Source: Asaia bogorensis (GTDB lineage: Bacteria > Pseudomonadota > Alphaproteobacteria > Acetobacterales > Acetobacteraceae). From it: a stretch of DNA of 6,457 nucleotides. Each line of letters starts with the position of its first letter. Positions within the stretch are counted from its first letter, which is position 1. The notes beneath the pieces are model-generated. The model saw only the letters and a program-made list of their open reading frames with translations, was not told the DNA's origin and did no database searches. Below, piece by piece: positions 1-5,851 of the stretch. A program made the position numbers and the translations under genes. The stretch is taken from contig CAMCHA010000159.1 in the NCBI GenBank assembly GCA_945874515.1, forward strand, positions 1-6,457, written 5' to 3'.

Positions 1-13
1 ATCCTTCTGCCAT
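1..13 (-). CDS. Start of the next operon gene, cut by the left window edge
   Basis: An ATG at 13..11 opens a minus-strand frame reading M-A-E-G before the window ends. A GAGGA Shine-Dalgarno sequence lies at 22..18, overlapping the TGA stop of ctpA (23..21), with a 4-base spacer. This is the arrangement expected of a tightly coupled downstream gene. The other nearby ATG (18..16) is followed at once by TAA and cannot be used. Four residues do not identify the product. From gene order known in related alphaproteobacteria, an RNA pyrophosphohydrolase (Nudix, RppH) or a divergent polysaccharide deacetylase would be plausible, but that is inference only. Confidence 0.4.
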
Positions 14-20
14 TACATCC

Positions 21-1391
21 TCAGCGTTGCCCGCCGCGTGGCGCCGAAGCCATGCCGCGCAACAGTATCAAAGCCTGTTGAAGTTGATGATCCGTTTCCG
101 GCTTGGTCGGATCAAAGGCCGGGGCGCCTTCCGCGGGTTGGCGCACCACCCGTTCCACCAAGCCCGCCGACAGATTGAGCGGTGGCGGCGGGATGGGAGC
201 GCGGGTTTCCGCCTGACCATCATTCCTGAGCGAACGGCGCAAATCCGCTTCCCGGTCGCGCTGCTGCTGGCCGGTGCGGGCTTCTTCCCGCGTTGCCAGC
301 ACTTCGATATCCGGTTCAATCCCGGTACCCTGGATGGAGCGGCCCGAAGGCGTGTAGTAGCGCGCCGTGGTCAGCCGAATGGCGCCATTCCCTGGGATTG
401 GCATCACGGTCTGCACGCTGCCCTTGCCGAAGGATTTCACGCCGAGCACCACAGCGCGGCGATGATCCTGCAAAGCGCCGGCAACGATTTCACTCGCACT
501 CGCGCTGCCGCTATTGATCAGGACGACAATCGGCAACCCATCGGCGATATCGCCGGCCTTCGCATTCCAGCGCTGCGCATCTTCCTGCCGGCGAGAGCGG
601 GTGGAGACAATTTCCCCCTGGGTCAGGAAATCATCGGAAACCTGCACAGCCTGATCGAGCAACCCGCCCGGATTATTGCGCAAATCCAGGATCAGGCCCT
701 TAAGCCCACCCTGCGCCTGCTGCTTCAATTGCTGCAAAGCGCGGCGTAGCCCGGCTTCCGTCTGTTCATTGAAGGATGTGATGCGCACATAGCCCAGATT
801 GCCATCTTCCAGGCGGAAGCGGACAACTTGCGGACGAATGACATCGCGCGTCAGCGTCAGTTCAATCGGCCGTTCCGTGCCTTGGCGACGAATGGTGATC
901 TTTATCTGCGTGTTGCGCTGGCCGCGCATCTGTTCCACGGCTTCCTGCAGTGTCAGGCCTTGCACGGAAGTGCCATTCAGATGCGTGATGAAATCCCCGG
1001 GCCGGATGCCGGCGCGCGCTGCGGGGGTTTCGTCAATCGGGCTGATGACCTTGATATAGCCGCCTTCCTGCGTGACTTCGATGCCAAGCCCACCGAATTC
1101 GCCGCGGGTCTGGGTTTGCATGTCCCGGAAGCTGCGCTGGTTCAAATAAGATGAATGCGGGTCAAGGCTGGACAGCATGCCCTGGATCGCGTTTTCGATC
1201 GCGTCCCGGTCATTCACCGGTTCCACATATTCGGCGCGCACCCGTTCAAACACATCGCCGAACAGATTGAGCAGCCGATAGGTCTCTGCCCGGCTGCCTT
1301 CCTGTGCCCAGGCAGCGACCATGGGGCCCACCACCACGCCGGCGGCAAAGGCAGCGCCAATCCCCGCATAACGCAAAATTCCGCGCTTCAT
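21..1391 (-). CDS. ctpA: Carboxy-terminal processing protease CtpA (peptidase family S41)
   Basis: This is a periplasmic serine protease of the CtpA/Prc family, 456 residues from the chosen ATG. Residues 1-29 form a positively charged start, a hydrophobic stretch and an AWA|Q site, so a signal peptide or anchor. A PDZ domain follows at about 97-182, with the GGLG motif and the AARAGIRPGD loop. The S41 core spans about 195-365. The Ser-Lys-Gln catalytic set is visible: Ser298 in GSASASE, Lys323 in FGKGSVQ and Gln327, with the 25-residue Ser-Lys spacing known for Prc and CtpB. The tail after about 370 is rich in Arg, Gln and Pro. Start choice: a TTG nine bases upstream (1400) touches the AAAGGGA ribosome site directly, whereas ATG at 1391 has a normal 9-base spacer. 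The gene follows the envC-like gene after 118 bases. In other bacteria this family trims or degrades cell-wall hydrolases and lipoproteins; the substrate here is unknown. Confidence 0.95.
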   Translation of the reverse strand: MKRGILRYAGIGAAFAAGVVVGPMVAAWAQEGSRAETYRLLNLFGDVFERVRAEYVEPVNDRDAIENAIQGMLSSLDPHSSYLNQRSFRDMQTQTRGEFGGLGIEVTQEGGYIKVISPIDETPAARAGIRPGDFITHLNGTSVQGLTLQEAVEQMRGQRNTQIKITIRRQGTERPIELTLTRDVIRPQVVRFRLEDGNLGYVRITSFNEQTEAGLRRALQQLKQQAQGGLKGLILDLRNNPGGLLDQAVQVSDDFLTQGEIVSTRSRRQEDAQRWNAKAGDIADGLPIVVLINSGSASASEIVAGALQDHRRAVVLGVKSFGKGSVQTVMPIPGNGAIRLTTARYYTPSGRSIQGTGIEPDIEVLATREEARTGQQQRDREADLRRSLRNDGQAETRAPIPPPPLNLSAGLVERVVRQPAEGAPAFDPTKPETDHQLQQALILLRGMASAPRGGQR

Positions 1392-1400
1392 GCGCCGCAA

Positions 1401-1407
1401 TCCCTTT
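1401..1407 (-). promoter_or_regulatory. Ribosome binding site that decides the ctpA start
   Basis: The minus strand reads AAAGGGA here. It sits nine bases before ATG 1391 but abuts the alternative TTG at 1400 with no spacer. This favours the ATG and shortens the longest frame by three residues. Confidence 0.6.
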
Positions 1408-1454
1408 CACGATCCGACGAAATGCGCCGGATTACAGGTCAAGATAGTCATTCA

Positions 1455-1469
1455 TCGCGCTTTGCGCGA
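1455..1469. repeat. Short perfect hairpin in the envC-ctpA gap
   Basis: TCGCGC-TTT-GCGCGA forms a 6-base stem with a 3-base loop, inside the 118-base gap between the envC-like stop and the ctpA start. No T-run follows on either strand, so it is not a classical intrinsic terminator. It could be an RNA processing or stability element, or simply chance in GC-rich DNA. The rest of the gap holds an isolated TTGACC on the minus strand (1442..1437) without a matching -10 box. Confidence 0.35.
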
Positions 1470-1509
1470 GCGCAGAACGTATCTTGCCCGCGAAAAATCA
1501 CGCAGGCGG

Positions 1510-2694
1510 CTATTCGGCCCCGCCCAGCCAGGGCGTCGGGTCCACCACCTGCCCATTGCGGCGCAGCTCAATATACAGCGCACCACGCCCGTCTGGCCCG
1601 GCACCCAGCCGGCCCAGCGCTTCGCCGGCCAGCAGCGCCGCGCCCGCTTCCGTGTCCAATTGTTCAAACCCGGCAAGCACCAAATGCAGCCCAGGGCCGC
1701 ATTCCAGGATGACAATCTGCCCAAAGCGCCGGAAGGGGCCGGCGAAAACCGCACGCCCGGTGCAGGGGCTGACCACGCGTGCCCCAGACGCTGCCGCAAA
1801 GCTAACCCCGCGCGCCGGCCCGGCTTCCCCGCGCTGACCAAATACCACGCTCACGCGCCCATGGACCGGGGCCGGGCGGGCCGATTCGGATGGGGACGAC
1901 GCGGGTTGGGGCGCCGCCATGGGGCTTGCCGGGCGCGCCTGGCGCGCTTCCTGCCGCGCCCGCGCCGCTGCAATGGCTGCCTGGCGCGCCTGTTCGCGTT
2001 CCAGGGCGGTCAGCATTTCCTGCAGATCATTGGCGCGGGCGAGCGCTTCCTGCGCGCGCGCAGCTTCGGCCCTTTGGGTTGCGCGGGCTTCACGTTCACG
2101 CAGCCTGGTTTCAGTGATTTCCTCATCCAAGGCTGTGGCTGCCTGGCGGAGTTCTGCCTCGGCCGCCGCGACCACGGTTGCTTCCGCAGCGGCGATACGC
2201 GCGCGGCGTTCGGCTTCGTCATTGGCCAGGCGCAGATCCTCGGCCTCGGCGCGGATTTGGCGCGCCATGCCTTGCAGTACCAATAACCCGCGCAGCGCTT
2301 CATCCGGCGCGGCGGGTTGGGCGAGCAGGGTTTCGGTTGGCCAAATGGCAAGCCGACGCATGGCCGGCATCATGGGCGCCAGGGCAGCGGCGCGGTTGGC
2401 CGCTTCGGCAAAAGCCTTTGCCGCTGCTGCTGCTGCCGCGGCTTGGCGCTGCTGCGCCTCATCCAAGGTGCGTTCGGCTTCCTGCACCCGCGCTGCCATG
2501 GCAACGCGCTGGCGCGCGAGGCCACTTTCTTCAGCCGCAGCAGCTTCGGCTTCCCGTGCGGCGGCTTCGGCGGCGGCACGGCTTGCGGCGCCAATGCGTC
2601 GGGCTTCTTCCAGTGCTTCACGCGAAGGCTGCGCAAGGGCAAGGCCGGGCAGCGCCAGCAGGAAAAGCGCGAAAGCAACGCGCGCCCTAGCCAA
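1510..2694 (-). CDS. Murein hydrolase activator, EnvC family (degenerate LytM/M23 domain)
   Basis: This is a 394-residue periplasmic protein. Residues 1-21 are a signal peptide ending LALA|QP. Residues 23-255 are an Ala/Glu/Arg-rich coiled-coil region with a break near 105-130. A Pro/Ser/Ala linker covers 255-276, and a LytM-like domain covers about 277-390. In active M23 peptidases this domain carries HxxxD and HxH zinc ligands. Here the first site reads RGVSFA (295-300) and the last reads LYIELR (373-378), so the ligands appear absent. Coiled coil plus inactive LytM is the hallmark of EnvC, which activates cell-division amidases. The TTG start at 2694 overlaps the end of gpmI by 8 bases. 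An in-frame TGA (2712..2710) lies six codons upstream, and a weak GGGG ribosome site lies at 2708..2705. No ATG or GTG precedes the signal peptide in this frame, so TTG is the only good choice. Coupled translation with gpmI is likely. Confidence 0.88.
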   Translation of the reverse strand: MARARVAFALFLLALPGLALAQPSREALEEARRIGAASRAAAEAAAREAEAAAAEESGLARQRVAMAARVQEAERTLDEAQQRQAAAAAAAAKAFAEAANRAAALAPMMPAMRRLAIWPTETLLAQPAAPDEALRGLLVLQGMARQIRAEAEDLRLANDEAERRARIAAAEATVVAAAEAELRQAATALDEEITETRLREREARATQRAEAARAQEALARANDLQEMLTALEREQARQAAIAAARARQEARQARPASPMAAPQPASSPSESARPAPVHGRVSVVFGQRGEAGPARGVSFAAASGARVVSPCTGRAVFAGPFRRFGQIVILECGPGLHLVLAGFEQLDTEAGAALLAGEALGRLGAGPDGRGALYIELRRNGQVVDPTPWLGGAE

Positions 2695-4225
2695 GCAGGG
2701 AATGCCCCGTCATGGCAGCGGGTTGCGGCAGGCCAAGCAAGCCCAGCAAGGTCGGCGCAATATCCGCCAGCCGCCCATCCTTGATGGCTGCCCCTTGCGG
2801 GCCGCCCATCAGAATGACCGGCACCACATTGGTGGTGTGTGCGGTATGCGGCCCGCCTGTCGCGGGGTCTTTCATCAATTCGGCATTGCCGTGATCGGCG
2901 GTGACCAGCAGGCAGCCGCCCACTTCCTTTAGCGCCGCGATAATGCGCCCAAGCCCGGCATCCACGGCTTCAACCGCGCGGGTTGCGGCGGCAAGGCTGC
3001 CGGTGTGGCCCACCATATCGGCATTGGCGAAGTTCAGCACAATCAGATCATGGGTGCCGCTTTTGATCGCCGCCACGGCTTTGTCTGTCAGCTCGGGCGC
3101 CGACATTTCCGGCTTCAGATCATAGGTCGCGACATCCTTGGGCGATGGCACCATGATGCGTTCTTCGCCCGGATAAACAGCTTCTTCGCCACCATTCAGG
3201 AAGAAGGTGACATGCGGGTATTTTTCCGTCTCCGCCATGCGCAACTGCTTGAGCCCCGCGCGCGCGACGACTTCGCCAAGCTTATCCACCATGGATTGCG
3301 GCGCAAAGGCAGTGGCGAGACGTGCATTCAGCGCATCGCTATATTCCGTGAGGCCGACAGCGGCGGCGAAGCACGGCAGGCGGGTGCGCGCAAACCCATC
3401 GAAACCGGGATCGAGCAGCGCGGTCAGAATCTCCCGCGCGCGATCAGCGCGGAAATTGAAGCAGAGAACGCCATCGCCATCCTTGATCCCGGCGTAATCG
3501 CCAATGACGCTGGCAGGGATGAATTCATCGGTCTTGTCTGCGGCATGGGCGGTGGAGATGGCGGCAGCAGCGGTTGGGGCGGATGCGCCCTTGGCTTCCA
3601 CCATCGCTTGATAGGCTTGCGCCACGCGATCCCAGCGCTTGTCGCGATCCATCGCAAAATAGCGCCCAATGATGGTGGCGATGCGCACGCCCGCAACACC
3701 TGTAAGATCGGCTTCGAAGCGCTTCAGATAATCGGGTGCCGCGCGCGGCGGCGTATCCCGCCCATCGGTGAAGGCATGGATGGCAACCGGTATGCCAGCG
3801 CCCGACAACAATTTCGCCAACGCCACCGCCTGGTTCTGATGCGCATGCACCCCACCGGGGGAGAGTAAGCCCATCAAATGGCAGGTCCCGCCCGAGGCCT
3901 TCAGCTTCGCGATCAACCCCGTGAGGGCGGGCAATTGCGCGAAGGACCCATCGGCAATGGCAGCATCAATGCGTGGCAGATCCTGCATCACCACGCGCCC
4001 GGCACCGATATTGAGGTGCCCGACTTCAGAATTGCCCATTTGCCCAACCGGCAGGCCGACATCCTGGCCGGAGGTCTTCAGGAAAGCATGCGGGCAGGAT
4101 GCCCAAAGCGCATCAAAACTTGGGGTCTTGGCCTGGCGCACGGCGTTATCGGCGTTGTCTTCGCGCCAGCCCCAGCCATCCAGGATCACCAGCATCACGG
4201 GGCGCGGCGGTGCGGCGGCTTGCAT
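2687..4225 (-). CDS. gpmI: 2,3-bisphosphoglycerate-independent phosphoglycerate mutase
   Basis: GpmI is the cytoplasmic, metal-dependent mutase interconverting 3- and 2-phosphoglycerate in glycolysis and gluconeogenesis. The protein has 512 residues, close to the family's usual 510-515. Motifs in order: LDGWGWRE with metal ligand Asp16; MGNSEVGH with the phosphoserine nucleophile Ser66; His127 in HAH; FTDGRDTPP (152-160); GRYFAMDRDKRWDR (187-200); FNFRADRARE (257-266); HVTFFLNGG (338-346); Asp403 and His407 in NADMVGHTG; Asp444 and His445 in TADHGN; and His463 in HTAH. All expected manganese ligands are present and the enzyme looks intact. Start choice: GAGGAG at 4240..4235 lies nine bases before ATG 4225, while a TTG at 4234 touches it directly, so the ATG is preferred. 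The 3' end overlaps the envC-like gene. The nnrU gene ends 66 bases upstream and may be co-transcribed. Confidence 0.97.
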   Translation of the reverse strand: MQAAAPPRPVMLVILDGWGWREDNADNAVRQAKTPSFDALWASCPHAFLKTSGQDVGLPVGQMGNSEVGHLNIGAGRVVMQDLPRIDAAIADGSFAQLPALTGLIAKLKASGGTCHLMGLLSPGGVHAHQNQAVALAKLLSGAGIPVAIHAFTDGRDTPPRAAPDYLKRFEADLTGVAGVRIATIIGRYFAMDRDKRWDRVAQAYQAMVEAKGASAPTAAAAISTAHAADKTDEFIPASVIGDYAGIKDGDGVLCFNFRADRAREILTALLDPGFDGFARTRLPCFAAAVGLTEYSDALNARLATAFAPQSMVDKLGEVVARAGLKQLRMAETEKYPHVTFFLNGGEEAVYPGEERIMVPSPKDVATYDLKPEMSAPELTDKAVAAIKSGTHDLIVLNFANADMVGHTGSLAAATRAVEAVDAGLGRIIAALKEVGGCLLVTADHGNAELMKDPATGGPHTAHTTNVVPVILMGGPQGAAIKDGRLADIAPTLLGLLGLPQPAAMTGHSLLG

Positions 4226-4234
4226 GCGGAACAA

Positions 4235-4240
4235 CTCCTC
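4235..4240 (-). promoter_or_regulatory. Strong ribosome binding site of gpmI
   Basis: A full GAGGAG on the minus strand has nine bases to ATG 4225. It is the best Shine-Dalgarno match in the window, which suits a highly translated glycolytic gene. The alternative TTG at 4234 would have no spacer. The remaining 51 bases up to the nnrU stop show no convincing promoter or terminator; a TTGCGT/TATTTC pair with 18-base spacing is weak. Confidence 0.65.
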
Positions 4241-4291
4241 AACCTATGCTGGCCGAAATACCCCCCGTGGTGCCCAGCACGCAAGCGCGGA

Positions 4292-4978
4292 TCAGAAGGG
4301 CAGCAGCGCCGGCACGCCAAAGAAGCGCGCATGGAAATGGAGCACTACCGCCCAGCCGATCAACGCGAGCACCGGGGCGAGCCAGCCGATTTCGCCCAGC
4401 ACCAGCCGATTCCGCCCGGCCAGTATGGCGCCGAAGGGCAGGATGGAGGTCTCCGCCCGCAGCTTCGCCGCCGCTTCAGGGCTGCGTGCCGCAAGCTTGC
4501 GATCAATGGAAGGCATGCCCAGGAAGGCGCTGATGGCGAAGGTGCCGAAAAAGATCAGGCTCGCCACATCGCCATTGCCGATCACATGCACCAAAGCCCA
4601 AAGCGCGAAGGACCAAAGCATGGGGTGGCGCGTGATGCGCTGGATCCCTCGCACCTGCTGACCGGCCAGAACTTCTCCACCCACCGCTGTCGGGTTGCGC
4701 AAAAACCCCGCAGCGAAGAACAGGAAGGCCGGCAACATGATGCCGGCCAGCAGCAGGCGAAGCCAGGCGGGCGCAGTCCAAAGGGGTATGGCCTCCGCAG
4801 CACCTGAGGCGCGCGCGAGCAGAACCAGCGCAAGGACGGAAAGCACCGCGTAGAAAATGCGAAAGCCATTCTCCCCGATCCTGCCGACCAACCGCGTGCG
4901 GATATCGCTGCCCGCGAGACCATTATGTGTCGCGATCCAGAACGCCGCTGCCAGTAGCAGTAGGAAGATGTCTTGCAT
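4292..4978 (-). CDS. NnrU family integral membrane protein
   Basis: This is a 228-residue polytopic inner-membrane protein. Hydrophobic segments lie at about 3-20, 40-56, 70-92, 118-135, 138-155 and 199-218, so about six membrane spans. The motif RITRHPMLW near 116-124 and the N-terminal pattern with a His inside the first helix (ATHNGLAG) are typical of the NnrU family. NnrU was first noted beside nitrite/nitric-oxide respiration genes in Rhodobacter, and plant 15-cis-zeta-carotene isomerase (Z-ISO) is a relative. The biochemical role of bacterial members outside denitrifiers is not settled, and no nitrogen-oxide or carotenoid gene is visible here. Start choice: the frame stays open to 5083, but the extra 35 residues lack family character and a ribosome site. 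ATG 4978 opens directly onto the first helix and has GGAAAG (4992..4987) eight bases upstream. The gene may head the transcript that continues into gpmI. Confidence 0.85.
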   Translation of the reverse strand: MQDIFLLLLAAAFWIATHNGLAGSDIRTRLVGRIGENGFRIFYAVLSVLALVLLARASGAAEAIPLWTAPAWLRLLLAGIMLPAFLFFAAGFLRNPTAVGGEVLAGQQVRGIQRITRHPMLWSFALWALVHVIGNGDVASLIFFGTFAISAFLGMPSIDRKLAARSPEAAAKLRAETSILPFGAILAGRNRLVLGEIGWLAPVLALIGWAVVLHFHARFFGVPALLPF

Positions 4979-5068
4979 TACGTTGTCTTTCCAGCCTTGA
5001 TCCACGAATGCTATAGCTGATTTTAGAAAGCTTTGCATGAATTCCGAAAGCGTGCCCACCACGCCCCC

Positions 5069-5097
5069 CTGACGGGGCATCAATAGCGCGCTAAGCT
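5069..5097 (+). promoter_or_regulatory. Candidate promoter for the methyltransferase gene
   Basis: CTGACG (5069-5074) and TAAGCT (5092-5097) are separated by 17 bases and match the sigma-70 consensus at 4/6 and 3/6 positions. Transcription would begin near 5104, leaving the Shine-Dalgarno at the extreme 5' end of the mRNA, which weakens the case. The -10 box lies within an inverted repeat. Confidence 0.25.
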
Positions 5098-5100
5098 ATT
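5082..5100. repeat. Inverted repeat AATAGC-N7-GCTATT, possible operator
   Basis: The perfect 6-base arms AATAGC (5082-5087) and GCTATT (5095-5100) flank seven bases. The internal 10-base palindrome TAGCGCGCTA (5084-5093) overlaps the left arm. It lies 18 bases before the methyltransferase start and covers the candidate -10 box, a position suited to repressor binding. No regulator gene is seen nearby, and chance cannot be excluded. Confidence 0.35.
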
Positions 5101-5104
5101 CGCA

Positions 5105-5111
5105 AAGGAAG
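5105..5111 (+). promoter_or_regulatory. Ribosome binding site supporting a TTG start
   Basis: AAGGAAG lies six bases before TTG 5118. The next in-frame ATG (5166) has no comparable site. An in-frame TGA at 5070-5072 closes the frame upstream, with no ATG or GTG in between. The TTG is therefore the best start. Confidence 0.6.
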
Positions 5112-5117
5112 CAGTCT

Positions 5118-5840
5118 TTGGAAAATGCCGCAAAACCCTTGAGCCTTGCTCAATTCGCTGACCTGATGAATGCGGGGCTGGGCTTTCGAACGACCATCCA
5201 TCACGGCAAGAACGCCCGGTCTGTCTTGAGCGCGCTTTGTGACCAATATGGTTCAGACAAGGGGGAGCTTAAGCCCGGTGGCCATCCCTACCCCTGGCCA
5301 TCGCACAGCTACGCCGATTACTACGAACGGCTTTTTGGGCATTGCCGGCATGGGGTGAAGAAGGTTTTCGAATGCGGGCTCGGAACCAATAATCCAAATC
5401 TTGCTTCTTCAATGAAGGAGAATGGCAAGCCCGGCGCATCATTGCGCGTCTGGCGCGATTATTTCCCCAATGCCATGATCTATGGCGCCGATATAGACCG
5501 CGATATCCTTTTTACCGATGAACGGATCAAGACCAATTACATTGACCAGCGTGATCCTGCGGCGATTGCAGCCTTCTGGCAGCAGGTTGGTGAGACAGGC
5601 TTCGATTTCATGTTGGATGATGGCTTACATGTGTTTGAAGCGGGTAGCTGCCTTTTCACCCATTCGATCGGTCACTTGGCGGATCACGGCATTTACGTGA
5701 TCGAAGATGTCAACCCAAGCGACCTTCTGCGCTACAAGGAATTCTTCAGCAAAACCCCCTACATTGTGGATTATGTCACCATGTTGCGGCCAAATCTTGG
5801 GCTTGGGGACAATAGCCTCGTGGTCATCCGCAAAAGCTAA
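5118..5840 (+). CDS. Class I SAM-dependent methyltransferase, MycE/CmcI-like
   Basis: This is a soluble 240-residue protein with no signal peptide. A short N-terminal region carries DQYGSDKG (42-49) and SYADYYERLFG (64-74). The Rossmann methyltransferase core follows: glycine-rich motif I FECGLG (84-89), SLRVWRDYFPNAMIYGADID (108-127) with the acidic SAM-ribose residues at its end, DQRD (143-146), LDDGLH (166-171) and IEDVN (195-199). The GSDKG...YYERLFG...LRVWRDYFPNA...DDGxH...IED pattern resembles metal-dependent sugar O-methyltransferases of the mycinamicin MycE type. In those, the DDGxH and ED acidic residues bind magnesium and the His acts as base. By inference it methylates a hydroxyl on a sugar or glycan; the substrate cannot be read from sequence. 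It stands alone, divergent from nnrU and convergent with the dehydratase (11 bases between stops). One row of this gene (5521-5580) counts 32 G+C of 60, lower than the neighbouring genes look, which suggests later acquisition. Confidence 0.8.
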   Translation: MENAAKPLSLAQFADLMNAGLGFRTTIHHGKNARSVLSALCDQYGSDKGELKPGGHPYPWPSHSYADYYERLFGHCRHGVKKVFECGLGTNNPNLASSMKENGKPGASLRVWRDYFPNAMIYGADIDRDILFTDERIKTNYIDQRDPAAIAAFWQQVGETGFDFMLDDGLHVFEAGSCLFTHSIGHLADHGIYVIEDVNPSDLLRYKEFFSKTPYIVDYVTMLRPNLGLGDNSLVVIRKS

Positions 5841-5851
5841 GGGAAGCCGAA

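Larger units (their letters stand above)
4979..5117. promoter_or_regulatory. Divergent intergenic region between nnrU and the methyltransferase
   Basis: The 139 bases between the two divergent starts must hold promoters for both directions. The segment near 5003-5045 is AT-richer than its surroundings. It contains perfect short palindromes GCTATAGC (5010-5017), AAAGCTTT (5027-5034) and TAGCGCGCTA (5084-5093). A TATAGCAT-like stretch on the minus strand near 5017..5010 could be a -10 box for nnrU, but I see no good -35 partner. The boundaries are simply the two chosen start codons. Confidence 0.5.

Noticed and set aside
1437..1442. TTGACC on the minus strand as a -35 box for ctpA
   Set aside because: No acceptable -10 box is found 16-18 bases downstream.
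1390..2286. A 298-codon plus-strand frame opposite the envC-like gene
   Set aside because: It is an antisense shadow of a well-supported gene, with Arg/Pro/Gly-rich translation and no domain.
2423..2437. GCT trinucleotide run inside the envC-like gene
   Set aside because: It encodes part of a short Ala tract in a coiled-coil region; repeat units are in frame and too few to suggest phase variation.
1919..2932. A 337-codon plus-strand reading frame, rich in Ala, Arg and Ser, antisense to the envC-like gene and the end of gpmI
   Set aside because: Its composition is low complexity and mirrors the Ala/Glu/Arg-rich coiled coil on the other strand. High GC keeps the opposite frame open, and there is no recognisable domain.
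3005..3868. A 287-codon plus-strand frame opposite gpmI
   Set aside because: GpmI on the other strand is complete with every catalytic motif, and this frame shows no family features.
3878..4807. A 309-codon plus-strand frame across the 5' end of gpmI and much of nnrU
   Set aside because: It crosses two supported minus-strand genes and the gap between them; the translation looks like random GC-rich sequence.
4979..5083. A 35-codon upstream extension of nnrU
   Set aside because: It has no ribosome site, lies in AT-richer intergenic sequence and does not resemble the family N-terminus, which begins at the first membrane helix.
5841..5851. A terminator between the convergent methyltransferase and dehydratase genes
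   Set aside because: Only 11 bases separate the stops and no stem with a T-tract is visible.
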